This document shows positions 11,892-24,800 of a DNA stretch of 64,000 nt, one piece after another (positions within the stretch are counted from its first letter, which is position 1; each line of letters opens with the position of its first letter). The translations under genes and the position numbers were made by a program. Under the pieces are notes generated by a model. The model was not told where the DNA came from. It made no database searches and saw nothing but the letters and a program-made list of their open reading frames with translations. The DNA is taken from assembly GCA_022225965.2 (NCBI GenBank), contig JAKJXP020000001.1:186001-250000 (forward strand), read 5' to 3'. The stretch comes from Diatrype stigma. Lineage: Eukaryota > Ascomycota > Sordariomycetes > Xylariales > Diatrypaceae.

Positions 11892-12990
11892 GGTGACTGT
11901 CTTATATGTGGATAGGTTTGCGAGACGATAAATATTAAGCAGAGAGGCTTGATAGTATTGTGCGGCGAGATGGATTTCTGCTAGGCTTTACTGTTGTTAT
12001 GTAGATAGAGATAAATTTCATAACGTATTCTTGATAGTTGCTTCGATATATATATGCCTGGGGGAGGGGGGGAGGGGGGTACCAGACACATGGCTATATG
12101 ATAACAATCCAATTGTATGTCATTGTAAAGCCTACGCTAGTAGGGGTGAGAAGGGATGAGTGTTTGTCTGTTTCTTTGATTAGTACCATTCAATCTTGGG
12201 TACAATGGAGTTGTACTACTGAAAATGGGAGTGTGTCGTGAACACAATTCAATGCAACAAAAGGAGTAAAGTACTAGTAAGCCATCCTGGACTTTAACAT
12301 ACGTCAAGTACGCTTAGGCGCTTAGTAGATAACCGCTTGCTATTCTACATGTCTTCGGTGTAAAAGGCAACAAAACCAGGTGGAATATGGCATGCCACGC
12401 GCGGTTAGAAAACGAGATCGAGAAAGTTTGTATTTTTGCAACTTGCTTAGCTTTCATTAAGTATGGCCTCCCTTCTGTTGAAATATAGATTAGGATTATC
12501 CTACGGGAACGTATCCTCCCTTCTCCGCCGCTCACAGTAATCACTAGTACCCTTACCGATACAACCCCTATTCGGTGTCCAATCTCCTATCGAACTACCA
12601 AGCCAGTCGTTCCCAGCTATAATAGACACCCTTGTATGCCATACACTTGTCAATACAATCACGTCATTCTCTAACACACTTCTTCGAGATAGCTAGGTCT
12701 TAAGCTATTCTGAAGGAATATTTCGCTACTCCTACAGGTCTTCCTTGTGTCCGCGCCTTCGTGGTGTCTTCCTTGTGGTCCCTTGTTAGGAAAAGCACTC
12801 TAACGACAAGCTGCACTCCACAGCCATACATATATTACGCCTTCGGATGGCCCAGATGGTTCTTAAGGTTGGTGTTGGAGATCATATTTGAGTTCGTGCT
12901 TCTTCGGTTTGCAGCTTTGTTCTAGCCAGTGCATACTCTGCTGCATAATTCTACTTCCATCGAAAGAAACCAGGGCATGAATACAAGCTC
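11892..12990. other. Intergenic region with a G-rich run
   Basis: About 1.1 kb between the ankyrin and thioesterase genes, both on the minus strand, so it includes the ankyrin promoter. A purine run of five to six G blocks (ggggga/ggggggagggggg type) is at about 12060-12080 and could form a G-quadruplex. No gene is supported. Confidence 0.55.
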
Positions 12991-14178
12991 TCACAGTGCA
13001 GGCTTAGCCGAAGACCCCCTTTTCCCCAAGTTTCTCTCCATACTCAACACCATCGCTACATGATGGCTCAACGCCACAATATCGCCGTCTATGTCGTGCA
13101 CTAGCACGTCGAGGTCGAACTTCCCATCCTTAATCTGCTTCGAAGTTACCCGTACCGCTAACCATTCGACACCTTCTTCCGGCAGCGCCATTTTTGCTTC
13201 AAGATTCATTACCACGGTTGGAAACCACAGGCTCGCACGCTGCTTGTCCTTTTCGCGGACCTCTTTTACCTTGGAGCCATCCTCATGGTCCGGCGGCGGG
13301 TTCAATAAGAGCTCACGTAGCTCTGGTGCTGCCAAGAACGTGTGTAGATTGTACGGAAATGAGTCGACTACGTACGGCAGCGCGGCCTGCGTGATGCGCT
13401 CCCCGCTTGCGAGGCGGATCCACATGTCCAATACTCCGGGCGTCAGCGGACCCCCACGCGGCAGGTAAAATGTCCAGTTGCGTAACGAGCGTAGGAATGC
13501 GGAAGACTGGGGGAGCTTGGCTTCTTCCCAAGCATCATCCGCGCTTTTGGTCTTCAGCACTTCGAAGTCCGGCATTGGGGAGGGCAGTTCGGCGGCCGGA
13601 GTTGTTTCGTAGCCCGTTGGTAATGTTATACCCGTGAAAGTACGTAGATCTGTATGAGTTGTGTAGGCCAGCACAGCACGGCGCGAGGAGGGGGTAATCC
13701 ATGGCGCTTGTGAGAGCAGTCCACCTTGCCAAAGGGTTAGGTGGAGTGTAGATAGTTGTCCACTAAGCTTCACATCCTCGATTATAACGATAGCAGAACC
13801 GACGGCAGTTCGATTGGGGTACTCGAAATGTGCGGTAAGCGTGTCGCATTGCCCTCGCGAGGAAAGATGCGCGCTTGCGGCGGCGAGCATGCACGAGGCC
13901 GTGTAGCCGCCATTAGGAACTGATTAACTTAGGGTCAGACTATGGCTTTTAACTGACATGGGGGCTTGTGGTACGACATGAGTACATGGCACATAACAAA
14001 GGAACGGTATACTGCCCGGGGGACGTAAAGCGGTATGTTATGATAAAATAAAGTGTAGGAGAGTATATCTTCTCATCATACCTGCACCAAGACAGAATGC
14101 TTCTTTGAGATCAAGTCGATAAGTGTGGGAGTCTAGTTCCTTGATCTTTGTGGCTTCAGAGAAGGTAACCGCTGCCAT
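12991..14178 (-). CDS. Acyl-CoA thioesterase-like (double hotdog) protein
   Basis: Two exons: 14178-14082 and 13919-12991, joined across a 162 nt intron (donor GTATGA, acceptor AATCAG, phase 1), giving 341 residues. The junction creates LGAVPNGGYTASCML, the hallmark N-terminal hotdog segment of fungal TesA/thioesterase-superfamily proteins; the second half carries the partner hotdog (GVLDMWIRLASGE, then LEAKMALPEEGVEWLAVRV). Family members hydrolyse acyl-CoA thioesters or act as accessory hydrolases in fatty-acid and polyketide metabolism; the substrate here is not inferable. It shares a 635 bp divergent promoter with the MFS exporter at 14814 and lies about 3 kb from a P450, which suggests a small metabolic module. 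A CGGTATG copy lies inside its intron at 14031. Confidence 0.88.
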
Positions 14179-14813
14179 TGCTGCTTTATTGAAGCTATTG
14201 TAGGAAGTTTTGTAATGATATGCCAATAATAGCGGGTGGAAGACACAAGGTACCCCCATAATTCGAACTGGTGTGCTAAGCCTTATATACGTCTTGCCTT
14301 ATGGGTAGGTATGTTGGCCCCCTTTCCGGTATGTCGGTAACTACTTGTACATAACGGTATGGAGACATTATGAAAGGGGGCTGCTATAGCTACCCCTGCC
14401 GTATGACGTCCCCATTCAGACGACCTTTATTAAGCCTTATATAGGTATGCATGTACATTGTACATGTATGTACCAAACACCAATTATACCACCCTTAGAC
14501 CCCAAAGTCTTATAGGTGGTAGTAACCTGGAGGTTTGAATATCTTGTATGTGTAACAGTGTAACACCCCTTGCCTGCTTAGCTTACTCCGTTGAAAGATG
14601 TTACTTTGTCTTGTCCGAGGGTTTATAGCCCTTCCATTACCCTCATTGCTCTCACCAAGTACAATACAATACCACATACCTTGGTACCCCTTACTTGAGT
14701 ACCTATGCTTGCTTGTACTTGTGTTAGCTATCAACGGTATTATTGTTCCATTGCCATTTTCACTAGACAGAGAAAGAAGAGGTCCAGGCCAAACTATCTT
14801 CTAAAAAGAGACG
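14179..14813. promoter_or_regulatory. Divergent promoter of thioesterase and MFS genes
   Basis: 635 bp separating the two start codons. It contains two copies of CGGTATG (14327-14333 and 14355-14361; a third is in the thioesterase intron at 14031-14037), a related CCGTATGA at about 14399-14406, a perfect 10 bp inverted repeat (gccccctttc at 14317-14326 and gaaagggggc at 14372-14381), and a 17 bp palindrome catgtaca-t-tgtacatg at 14450-14466. CGG-type words are the usual half-sites of fungal Zn2Cys6 regulators, so coordinated control of both genes is plausible; binding is inference. Confidence 0.55.
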
Positions 14814-16593
14814 ATGGCTATAGAGACAGATATAGAAGGCAAACCGGCATCACCAAATGCAGAAATGCAGGGCGCGGAGCTTGAACATGAAAGGCATTAT
14901 CCGCCGCCCTTCAAAGCCAGTCCCCGCGTATACACCATCATCGCCGGGCTAGGCATCACAAACCTGCTCGCGGCATTAGAGAACACGGTCGTCACCATCG
15001 CAGCTCCTGTGCTTCTGACAGACTTGCAGCTCGGCGATGACTTCATTTGGATTACGAACGTGCTCTTCCTTAGCAGGTACGCATTGCGATGACCTTTCAA
15101 AGGAACAAAACTGGTGTTGATATTGTCTATATCTAATCTAAATCCTTTCTTATTAAACTAGCACGGCCGTCCAACCCCTTTTCGGTCAGCTCTGCAATGT
15201 CTTTGGACGGAGATACGTCATGCTCACTGTCATCGCCACATTCGTCCTTGGAAGTGGCATCTGTGGTGGAGCTACGACGGGCAGCATGCTGATCGCTGGG
15301 CGGGCTGTTCAGGGCGCAGGATCAGGTGGCATCGTTATGGTGTCAAGCATCATCATCAGCGATTTGGTGCCGCTCCGCGAGCGAGGCAAATTCTCCGCCA
15401 TGCTCATGTCCATCTTCGGAGTCGGCTCCGCGCTCGGCCCCTTTATTGGTGGTGCCATCGTCTCCTCGACAACGTGGCGTTGGGTATTTTACCTGAACCT
15501 GCCAATCGGAGCGGTTGCATTTGGCGTGCTCTTCCTCTGCTTGCGTGTTAGTTATAACAAGGAAATGACGTTCTGGCAGAAGCTGAAGCGTATCGATCTC
15601 ATCGGCAACTGCATCCTTGTAGCCAGTACGGTTTCTGTCCTCTATGCCCTAAGCTACGCAGGCACACGATACCCTTGGGGGTCATGGCATACGTTGGTCC
15701 CACTTCTCGTGGGCTTCATGGGTCTGTTATTCTTTGCTTGGTTCCAGACAACTGGTTTATCAACCGAGCCCCTCATGCCGCCGCGTTTCTTCCAGACTCG
15801 CACCACGATCATCCTGCCCATAAACACATTTATTTACTCAGCTCTTCTCTACTGGTCTATCTTCTTCTTGCCTGTCTTCTTTCAGGGCGTTAAGCTCTAC
15901 TCACCCATCTTGTCTGGAGTCGGCCTACTCCCCATTTCGCTCCTCGGTATCCCGGGTTCTATGTTGGGCGCAATTGCACTCACACGCTGGGGACGATACA
16001 AGCCAATTCATATACTCGCGTTCGCCACTCAGACCCTCGGTCTAGGTTTATTCACACTACAGCAGGAAAACACGACGGTTGCGGAATGGGTTATCTTCCA
16101 GTGTATCCTCGCTTTCGGCGGAGGCATGATATTCACCACGATGCTGCCGGCCTTTCAAGCATTCATCCATGAACACGATTTGGCAGCCTGCACGGCAGCC
16201 TGGTATTTCATTCGCATGTTCGGCCACGTGTGGGGTGTAGCAATACCAGCTGCCATTTTCAACAGTCGCATCGACGAGCTGTTAGCACAGGGAGCCATCT
16301 CGAACCCCCAGGTAGCACGGATCATCTCAGCGGGCGGAGCATACCAGGCCGCATCAGCTGCGTTCGTTGAACAATTTCCGCCAGCATTGCAGATTGAGAT
16401 ACGCGCTGTCTACAGGCAAGCCACGCAACGTGTTTTCCAGATTGCCATCATCTTTTCTGGCGTCGCGTTTCTATTGACACTGCTTGAGCAGGAGGTCGAG
16501 TTACGTAAGACCCTTGAGACTGAATTTGGTATAGAGTTGAAAGAACGTAGCAACAGGCTAGGTGGTGATCGCATTGTCGAGGGTGGCATCTGA
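14814..16593 (+). CDS. MFS multidrug-type exporter (DHA2-like, 14 helices)
   Basis: Two exons: 14814-15076 and 15162-16593, with an 85 nt intron (donor GTACGC, acceptor CTAG, phase 2); 564 residues. The protein is a proton-driven drug or toxin exporter of the plasma membrane type. A hydrophilic N-terminus of about 40 residues precedes the first helix (IIAGLGITNLLAALENTVVT). The junction restores NVLFLSSTAVQPLFGQ, then the motif A region GRRYVML. Motif C is seen as GVGSALGPFIGGAIV followed by WRWVFYLNLPIG, diagnostic of 14-helix fungal exporters related to trichothecene and aflatoxin cluster pumps. Length is normal for the family. It is transcribed away from the thioesterase-like gene and towards the P450, consistent with export of a product or detoxification substrate, though the substrate is unknown. 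Confidence 0.93.
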
Positions 16594-17039
16594 GCATGAC
16601 AGTAACCAGTACATATTAGAGAAGTATCCCGTTATTGATGCTATCTGTTGAATCGTCTTTGAGTAAGCAGTCGTCGTGATTCTTCTGCTGCTGGTGCACC
16701 TTGTAGGTAATCACGATGGCAACAGGGGATCAACTCTTGAACTGACAACGTCCCACTTTTTGATAGTGTTGCAGTAGTTGTCCGCTGAAAACCTATACTA
16801 CATTGGTATTTTCTGACTCTGCTTTCTCACCATGCAGAGGAAACACGGAACTGGGGAGAGGCACTGTCCTGGGCATAAGGCTGGCAACCTTAAACAGGAT
16901 TTGATAGAACCAGGAGTTTCACTACCCATAGTCACTGACTCGCTGTCATGAAATAGGGGTCAAATGCTTCAATTGAGAACTATTTCTTTTCAGAAACACC
17001 CACCATACGGTCTTACATAACCTAATTGCAGCGCTTCCA
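16594..17039. other. Intergenic region between convergent MFS and P450 genes
   Basis: About 450 bp between two convergent genes; presumably two 3' untranslated regions. No coding or repeat signal is seen. Confidence 0.65.
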
Positions 17040-18938
17040 CTACTCGTTCGGCACAAATCTAACGCGTACGTCAGGCTTTTGAAACATGCCCCAGCCCCTC
17101 ATGTCCCTATCTATGTCAACGTGTTGTCCAGAGACCATTTCCAGGTTGAACGTCCACAAAACCTTCGCTATGAAGACCCTGCTCTGCCACCAGGCGATTT
17201 CCTTGCCGGCGCACGCCCTAGGCCCCTGACTGAACGGATGAAAGCCTTTGCGGTTGTCGCTGGAGAATTGCTCGTCGTAGAGCGGGTGGTCCTCCGGCAA
17301 CCACCGCTCCGGTCGAAAGCGCAGGGGTTGCTTGAAGTTGCGTGGGCTACGTGCTAGCGCGAAAGGGCTGGATTGGCAGATAGTCTAGAACGGGGTTCAT
17401 ATTGTTAGTACGTAGATCCCGTAGAAACACATGTAAGCAGATATAGATATATAAGTGGCCTACCCCTTTCGGAATAAAGGTTCCGTCAACCGTGGCCCCT
17501 GGACTAACAACCGGCATTCCGGTGAGGAGGCCTGGCGTCAGGCGGAGAGACTCCTTCAGACAGGCTGTCAAATAAGGTAGTGCCGCGGCTCTACCAGACG
17601 TGATATCGTCGTAGCTTTTGAAGGTGTCCCTGATCTCATTTGACAATGTATCTAGAGCACTAGGGTTCTTCAGGAGATGATAGATGGCGAAATAGAACCA
17701 CATCGACGGAGGTTCATACCCTGCTAAGAGCAGCTGACCCGCGACTTGCTCGAGATGTCTCATCTCCCTCCGCTCTTTGGGAGGTTCGCGGTCCTCCGGG
17801 ATGATCTGCTCAAAGAAATCGAGGTGCTCAACAGCCCCCTTGCGCCGGATGCGCCGTTCTAGCTGCTGACGACTGTGATCTCTAATGTGTGAGTGGGGCT
17901 TCACTGCCGTGAATAACAAGTAAAGGTACTTGAGCGGGCTGAGGAGTGGAAAGCGCCATGACATCTGGATCACAACAACAGCTCTGTTGAAATTCGCGAG
18001 GAGCGAGAGATACGGTGGCTCCGTCACTGTCAAGAAGTTAGTACTGATGGGGAGGATAATGGATGTGGGATACTTGCTGTCTTTTAGGGCGTTCATCTCT
18101 CGGTTGTATGCCATGTCGGCTGAGATATCTACGCACAACCAGTTGACCCATGTAGGCAGGCTCACACCCTGAGGTCCACCACCTAGACGTTTCATTCTTT
18201 CAACGAAGAGGTCTATGTATTTGTGTAGGGTTGGCTCTTTGGCTCGGAGCGCGCGCCCACTGAAGGCGGGAGACAACTGCTTGGCAACCTGACGGTGTCG
18301 GATGGGATCCCATTCCCAGATGATGCCACCATGCTCGTCATTTCCATGGTTGTTGATCTGTGTCTTTGGGAAAAGCTCCAGATTCTTGTTGTGGGAACCG
18401 TAGAGGTCTGTATTATTTCATATAAGCCCATATCCTAAAGGGGTCTTCAAAAGCGGAGCTGACCTGCTAAAGCCTCTGGAGTTACAAAGACCAACTCGTT
18501 GGGCGCAATCCTCACGATATCGCCTATGCAAACTGTTAATTCATGGGAGCGCTGTATCAATGGTGAGTGTTTACACATACCGTACTTGGTGAGGGCGTTC
18601 TCAACAACCCAAGGCCATCGCCCTCTCAATCTAGATCTTGGTGAGCTACCATCTTCCTAAGAGGACCTACCGACCGGTTTGATGGGGAATACTTACGAAT
18701 GGTACGCAAACCAAATGTCAGAGATTGCCGCAATTTTCGGACCAGGATACCTGGACAAGGGGTGGAAGTATATACGCCAAATATATCGTATGGTCAGACA
18801 GAACACGGCCTGTAGTATGACAGGTCAGAGTACGTAGATCAAAGGAGACATCGTGAGCGGACTTACACTACCAAACATGAAGACAAGGAGCTGTCCAGCT
18901 AGCCCCAGTTCGGAGAAACGAATTGCGAGGTGAAACAT
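17040..18938 (-). CDS. Cytochrome P450 monooxygenase
   Basis: Six exons: 18938-18867, 18809-18697, 18630-18581, 18523-18464, 18407-17464, 17384-17040; 527 residues, the normal length for fungal microsomal P450s. Every junction keeps frame and restores conserved runs: [37 protein letters not shown] (split over exons 3 and 4) and [18 protein letters not shown] short hydrophobic N-terminus acts as membrane anchor. The ExxR motif is KESLR; the heme loop is [13 protein letters not shown] with Cys about 471. The I-helix reads [10 protein letters not shown] around 325-334, where most P450s have AGxxTT/S: the oxygen-activating Thr position is Pro. It would oxidise a hydrophobic small molecule using a P450 reductase; substrate unknown. 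Neighbouring exporter and thioesterase suggest secondary metabolism or detoxification. Confidence 0.92.
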
Positions 18939-21827
18939 GGCTATGAGGCCGTATTATCAAAACCCAATGTCAAGAGTATCTTGAAAAGTCATTTGGTAAG
19001 CCAAACAAAAAACAGTGTTTGAAAATAGAGAGTCAACATATGCTCGAAACCACATGGATATCAAGTAGGCTGAGAAACAACGAGTGATGCGCTGCCCTTT
19101 CTTTGGCGCCAGAGCAGTCGTCTTCTTGTTAGGTCACCGTCACTTCGGTACAAAGCAAACGGTTGTTGGTGCGGCGCAGCACTCCCAGAGGAGCGATGAG
19201 CCGATCACGTGTAACCTGTTGCATAATCACATGACCTTAGAGGAAGCCAGGACAGTTTATTCCATCAATCTATCAAGACAAAAGCTCCGAGCCTTGTGCA
19301 TTGTTTCCTGTTGTGGACGTTCATGTGGATCAGGTTATATCAAGTTGTCGAACTTCCTACTCAACCGACTTGACTCTCGTCTAGAGCCTTTCTACGACAA
19401 CCTGCGCCTTCCCATGTCGCTAATGCCGTTGACAGAAGTGGTTGGAGATAGTCCCCGTTGGGTGAGCGTTGATGGGTGAGATGATATTGTATAACCTAGA
19501 CATGGTACTTCTTGATCCTAACACTGTTACCGCACTAGTTTCGGCTTCGGGGGTATTAGTGCTCATGATATTATTGGGTGCTGTATGCCGACGATATCAC
19601 CTCCCAAACCAACATAACCAATACCAACTGTGTTCATCCCTTTTGTTTTCTCTGCAGCCTCAGAAGGTTACCCTAGGTCATTCATCATGGTCTTGGAACC
19701 ATTTACGAGAAAACGGGACTAAGGACTTCATGTGATCTCAGAGATGTCGCATATTTGTTGGATGCGCGGCGGACACGTCTTCCAGTAACTACCCGTACTG
19801 GTGCACAACCATGTGCTAAGAATAACGGAAAACTCGAAGTGTCACAAGAAGTCCCGGGGAGGTGTTGGTGCTAGAGCAACACCCCAGACTGGCAACGCAA
19901 GGAGGCCCTCAAGTTCTTGGCGTACTTCCAGGGCAGGGAGTCCAGTGGCACCAAATGGGGTTGGAACTAAGACAACCTCGGGTCGTTGGTTGCAACAACG
20001 GCTTTGAACCCAACGGCATCGCATTTGGAAGGGATTCACAGCCGGCTGGCGAATGCTATTGAGTGGGCTTCGATTTCCTCGGAAAAATTGAGCAGTTCTA
20101 GACCAACCTGGGTCAAAAGGGGAAGTCATGATGGAAAACCACGATGGGAGCATGTTCCTGCTATTGCCCTAAGTTCTTTGGCCGAACGCGGTGGCGGACA
20201 AGAACCATTGATGTCGTAGAATGGGCTACGAGCTGAAGTCCCTGCCTCCGATTCTCACATAGAATTAGTGGCAGGCGTGCTCAGACCCAACCGGCGAGAG
20301 GAACACCAGCCCGTGTGGAGATCATGGCCACGCATGAATCACATTGTCAATAGCCGTGAAGGAGCCGATGATGTAGCAACATCTGATACTTAAAACAGTA
20401 TCCCAATCAAGACACAGCTTACAGAAGCTGATACCCGTAAATAGGTCTATTCCTCTTCTTGAGATTCTAGAAGGTAGCTCTACCGGCGAGCTGGTGGCCA
20501 CAGCAACCCAGATGACCTTTGCAGCTGGTTCCGAACTTGGACGGATGTCTTGTAGAACAAGTCGGCTCGTCATCCTCGGTTGCCAGCGAGGCGCTGGTTG
20601 ATACTCCGAGTCTGAACTTCAATAGCTGTTGATTGCTAGCGAAGGGAGCTCCACCATTTCGGATATTGGTACAGACCAGATCTCTGAGATTTCTGCTAGC
20701 TGCGGCCCAGTCATCCTGAAATCGGTCCCAGTCTCCTTTAATCAAGCGAGGCTTTATCCCTCGGGGCTTTTCCTAGAAGATAGTGTCGGCCTCAATCACA
20801 CCGCTTGGGTCAGCGCCAGACGATAGCGCTGGGTGAGGACAGCCAGCTGAGTATGATGGGATTCGATCTAAACGTGCCCTGCGATGTCTACCTCGACATG
20901 ATCGACGAGCCCGGCAGCGAGTGTCTGAGGTAGAGCTGCTCGCTAACAGTTCTGAGCGCCTAATACGTGCTTTCGCAGCACAGCCGAAGCGAGGTGGATT
21001 CGCCGGAGCCCGGAAACTTCGGCGCGAGCTTGAAGTAAGCTTCGTGTATTCTAAGGACTGCGATCTAGAGTACTTGCGGTTAGGTTTTCCATCATGGCTA
21101 TATGCTTTTCGGCCCAGAGCAATGAAAACACGGTTGTTGTGACTTCTTTTAGTTTTGTTAATAAAGGGATTAACTTTGATAAAGAGATTAACTTTGAACC
21201 TCCTTCGCCCAATCTGATTGTTGTAAGTACAAGTACCGCCCCTATTAAGCAAATAATTAGGCACAATAGGTGGTAGGATAAGGTTTGCATGGGCCACCTA
21301 CAGCGGATGTCTAAATTTAGCTCGAGTCTTAACACCCTGCAAAGTTCCGTGCCGCGTGCCTACAGTACCTACTAGGTACTCTATAGTACCTAGGCCTAGC
21401 CGCCTAGGGACCTACGTGAGCCTTGAACTGACGTTACAGCGCTTCGTACTGCTGGGTCAGCCCCATGACAAGGCTGATAACTCGATAACTAACACCTGCA
21501 ACCAAGCACCAACCAGGAACGGTCGTCGACGATAAGAGTTGCAATTGCTCAATCACGAATTACGAACACCCACGAAGTAAAACGACGAGATCTGCTGGCC
21601 TTTAACCAGGCGTCGCATCCGAGCAAGTCAATCTCTTGTTGAACGGAATCAGCTGCGATACACCAATACATGTAGGCCATAACGAGGTCATTTCACCCAT
21701 ATCTCGCCTCAAGGTCCTTCTATGCTCGCTGGGATGAAAGGTAGCCTAGACCCCCGCCGGGTACTAGAGCTGAGTGAAGGTCGTGGGTTGTCTTTAATAT
21801 GAGACACCGACCCAGACCATCCAGACC
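18939..21827. other. 2.9 kb gene desert between P450 and BEACH genes
   Basis: No supported gene. The P450 promoter is at the left end and the BEACH gene promoter at the right. Several open frames of 70-175 codons occur on both strands (for example 19084-19479 plus, 20467-20745 minus, 20773-21297 minus), but none shows a domain, a sustained codon bias or splice-consistent continuation. The 19.8-21.0 kb part has balanced composition, quite unlike the RIP-type decay seen at 51.6-58.5 kb, so it might be an old gene remnant or a lineage-specific gene that I cannot parse. Confidence 0.5.
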
Positions 21828-24800
21828 ATGATGACTACCGTATCTAGATCGAGCCGGTACAGGTCGTCGACGTCGACGTCGACACCACCCCAGATATCCA
21901 AAGCAACCGAAGTGCTGCAGCGACTCCTCGACGATCTATCTTCTATTGCAACGAACCGTTCTGCCAACGGCTATCCTAACATCCCACCCCTCATACAGCA
22001 GGCCCAGCAGGTCCGCCAATACCTTTCCGCAACTGCTCCGCCGAGCTCGGTACAGGATGATTTTCGTCACCTTCACGGCTTCCACCGCCTGTTCGACGTG
22101 CTGCGAGCCTTCTCCGGCTTCTACAACCCGCAGAAGCGGGACGAGGAAGAGACGAGGCTCTGTTTTGAGCTTCTAGATGCTGCGTTCGCTGTTTTATCCT
22201 CTGCTTTCGAAGGGCACCCGGGAAACAGGCGCTATTTCAGGACACGCGTTGAAGGAGGAGGATGGGATGCTTTGGAGCAGACGATAGCAAGCATTGGGCT
22301 TGGAGGTAGCGACTCGGATCTTCGGGCCCTTGGCCAATTGTTCGGGAAGCTTTTCTCGCTATCCACGAATGACAAGACCTTGGACAGACTATGCTGCGAT
22401 GTCGTATCAGTTGATACTTCCTCCCGGGCTCAGGCCCAGGCTCAAGCGCCCCAAGCTGACATTGGGGAGGACGGAACTCGCAGTGAAACAGACCCACCAC
22501 CTCTTCCACAAGATCTTGCCGTCATGATCGACTCTGCTATCAACCAGTCCTTAGGCTCTACATCCACACTGAAGAATCCGGAAGTCGTTCGTACAATCAT
22601 GGACTTCTGGGAGTCGATACCAAAAGGAGGAACTTCAGAAAACTTAGTATCTCTCCTAGTGTTGAAGCTACTATCCGCCATTATGACTTCCTCGAGTATT
22701 AACCTCTGTCTCGTCCATGAAACAGGGGTACTCTCTCGGTTTCTCCAGTTAGCTTTCGATGATGGTTCTACTCTTAGTAAGACTGAACGAGATGTGATTC
22801 TGGCTTGCTGTCGGTCTCTGATGTCCTTCGGTCTCAATACCCTTACAGATGCCCAGTCGCTCTTACTCAACCCTTCCCTGGCCTCGTCAGACTTTTGTTT
22901 AGAAATGATGAATAGACACGTCAGCCCACCATTCATCCAATTCGACCTAGCCCTACATGGACATGCCTCTATCGATTTACCTAAGCTTGGCCGGTTGTTC
23001 CCGCCGCAGTCAACTGCTGGCTATACCTTCACTACGTGGATTCGCATTGAACGGTTTGATCCAAAGTCGCATACCACCATGTTTGGAGTGTTCGATGCTA
23101 GCCAGACATGTTTTCTGCTGGCTTATATTGAAAAAGACACCCGCAATTTCATATTACAAACTTCCATCACTTCACAGCGGCCAAGCGTGAGGTTCAAGTC
23201 CTTCACATTTCAAGAGCACGAATGGTACCATATTGCCATCGTCCACCGAAGACCGAAGACTATGATTGCTAGTAAAGCCTCGCTTTATGTGAATGGGGAG
23301 TTCGTGGAGCAACTCCGGGCCACTTATCCCTCTCACCCACCCTTGTCTAATGGGAGCACCGACAGTTTTGCCTCGTTTACTTCAAACAGCAACAAAAGTT
23401 TGCCCGTCCAGGCCTTCATAGGGACGCCGCGGGAACTTTCCTCGCACGTTGGGCCTGGTTTGATCCATACGAAATGGTCTCTCGCATCTGCCCACCTCTT
23501 CGAGGACGTTCTCAACGATGAGCTCTTAGCCGTCCCAAGCAGGCTAGGACCTGGATACCAGGGGAATTTCCAAGACTGTCTCGGCGGGTTTCAGACATAC
23601 AGAGCCTCAGCCTCCCTGGGGCTTCAGAACGACTTAGTTAGCACAGGGAAGAACGGTGACTCGGACATCATGAGAGCCATCCGTGATAAAGCGGCCAATT
23701 TAATACCAGAACACCGCATCCTACTCAGCATGATGCCATCCTCGGTCTTCCGAGAAAGTGAGGGCTTTAACGAGTCGCAGCTCTTCCGTTCCCTATCTAG
23801 GGGACCCGCAAACACTCTGGTACAGATGGTTTTGAAAAGTGGTACGGGCGTCGCTATAAACACCGCTTTACCATCAGTCAACGATGCCCTTCTTCGCTCT
23901 AGTGGCGTGGCCGTGTTAGCTGGGGATCCAATCGTCGCGACCCCCCAATTCTTCGATGATGCACTTTGGCGGCTAGCAGGATTTACACCTTTGGCGCTCA
24001 AATTGATCGACCGAGCTTCTACGGTCGACGCACTCCTCCGTGCCGTAGAAATGGTGTTCAAATGCATTAACTCTAGCTGGCGGAATAGTGAGGCTATGGA
24101 GAAAGACGGAGGCTATGCCATCTTAGCACTTCTTCTCAAGGTCAAACTAGGTTTCGCTACCTCAAGCGATAGTCCTACGCAGAAGATGTCTTTCCAGCCT
24201 GGCGAGAGGGACCAATTATGTTTTCAACTCTTGAGTCTCCTGTTGGAGTTCGTCGGGTATAAGCATTACGAGCCTCTTGAATCAGTCATAATCAACCCGC
24301 TGGCGTACCGTGTCCTCCTGGTCGACTTTGATGGATGGAGAAGGAGCGCCACCATCGTACAGGAGCTCTATTATAAGCAGTTCATTACCTTCGCTGCTCA
24401 GAGCAAGTATCACCAGTACAATAACCGCAGGTTGATTCGAATGCGTGAGTAGTACAATATCTGCTATCGTAGTACTATTACTAACGAAGCTTCGACTAGG
24501 AATCGTGAAAAGGCTCCTCGATGCCGTAAAGTCGGAATTATTGCCGGAAAGTGTGGTGCCCTTGTTCATGGGGACCATTGAAGACCTCGTTAGACGTAGC
24601 TACAATACGGAAGTCCATCGAACACTTGCCTTATTCATCACCTATGCCTTCCATTCCTCTTCAGCATCACGCCCTTCGAAGTCTTTTTCGACACCGGGCC
24701 GTGCTGCTACACCGCTGAACCCGGTGTCCAAAAAGCCTATAATTGAACTGAATGGAAGTAGTCAAAACACCGTGAAATACGTAACGAAAAGGGAAGTCGG

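Noticed and set aside
20773..21297. 174-codon minus-strand frame
   Set aside because: Basic, low-complexity translation without domain; composition changes abruptly along its length.
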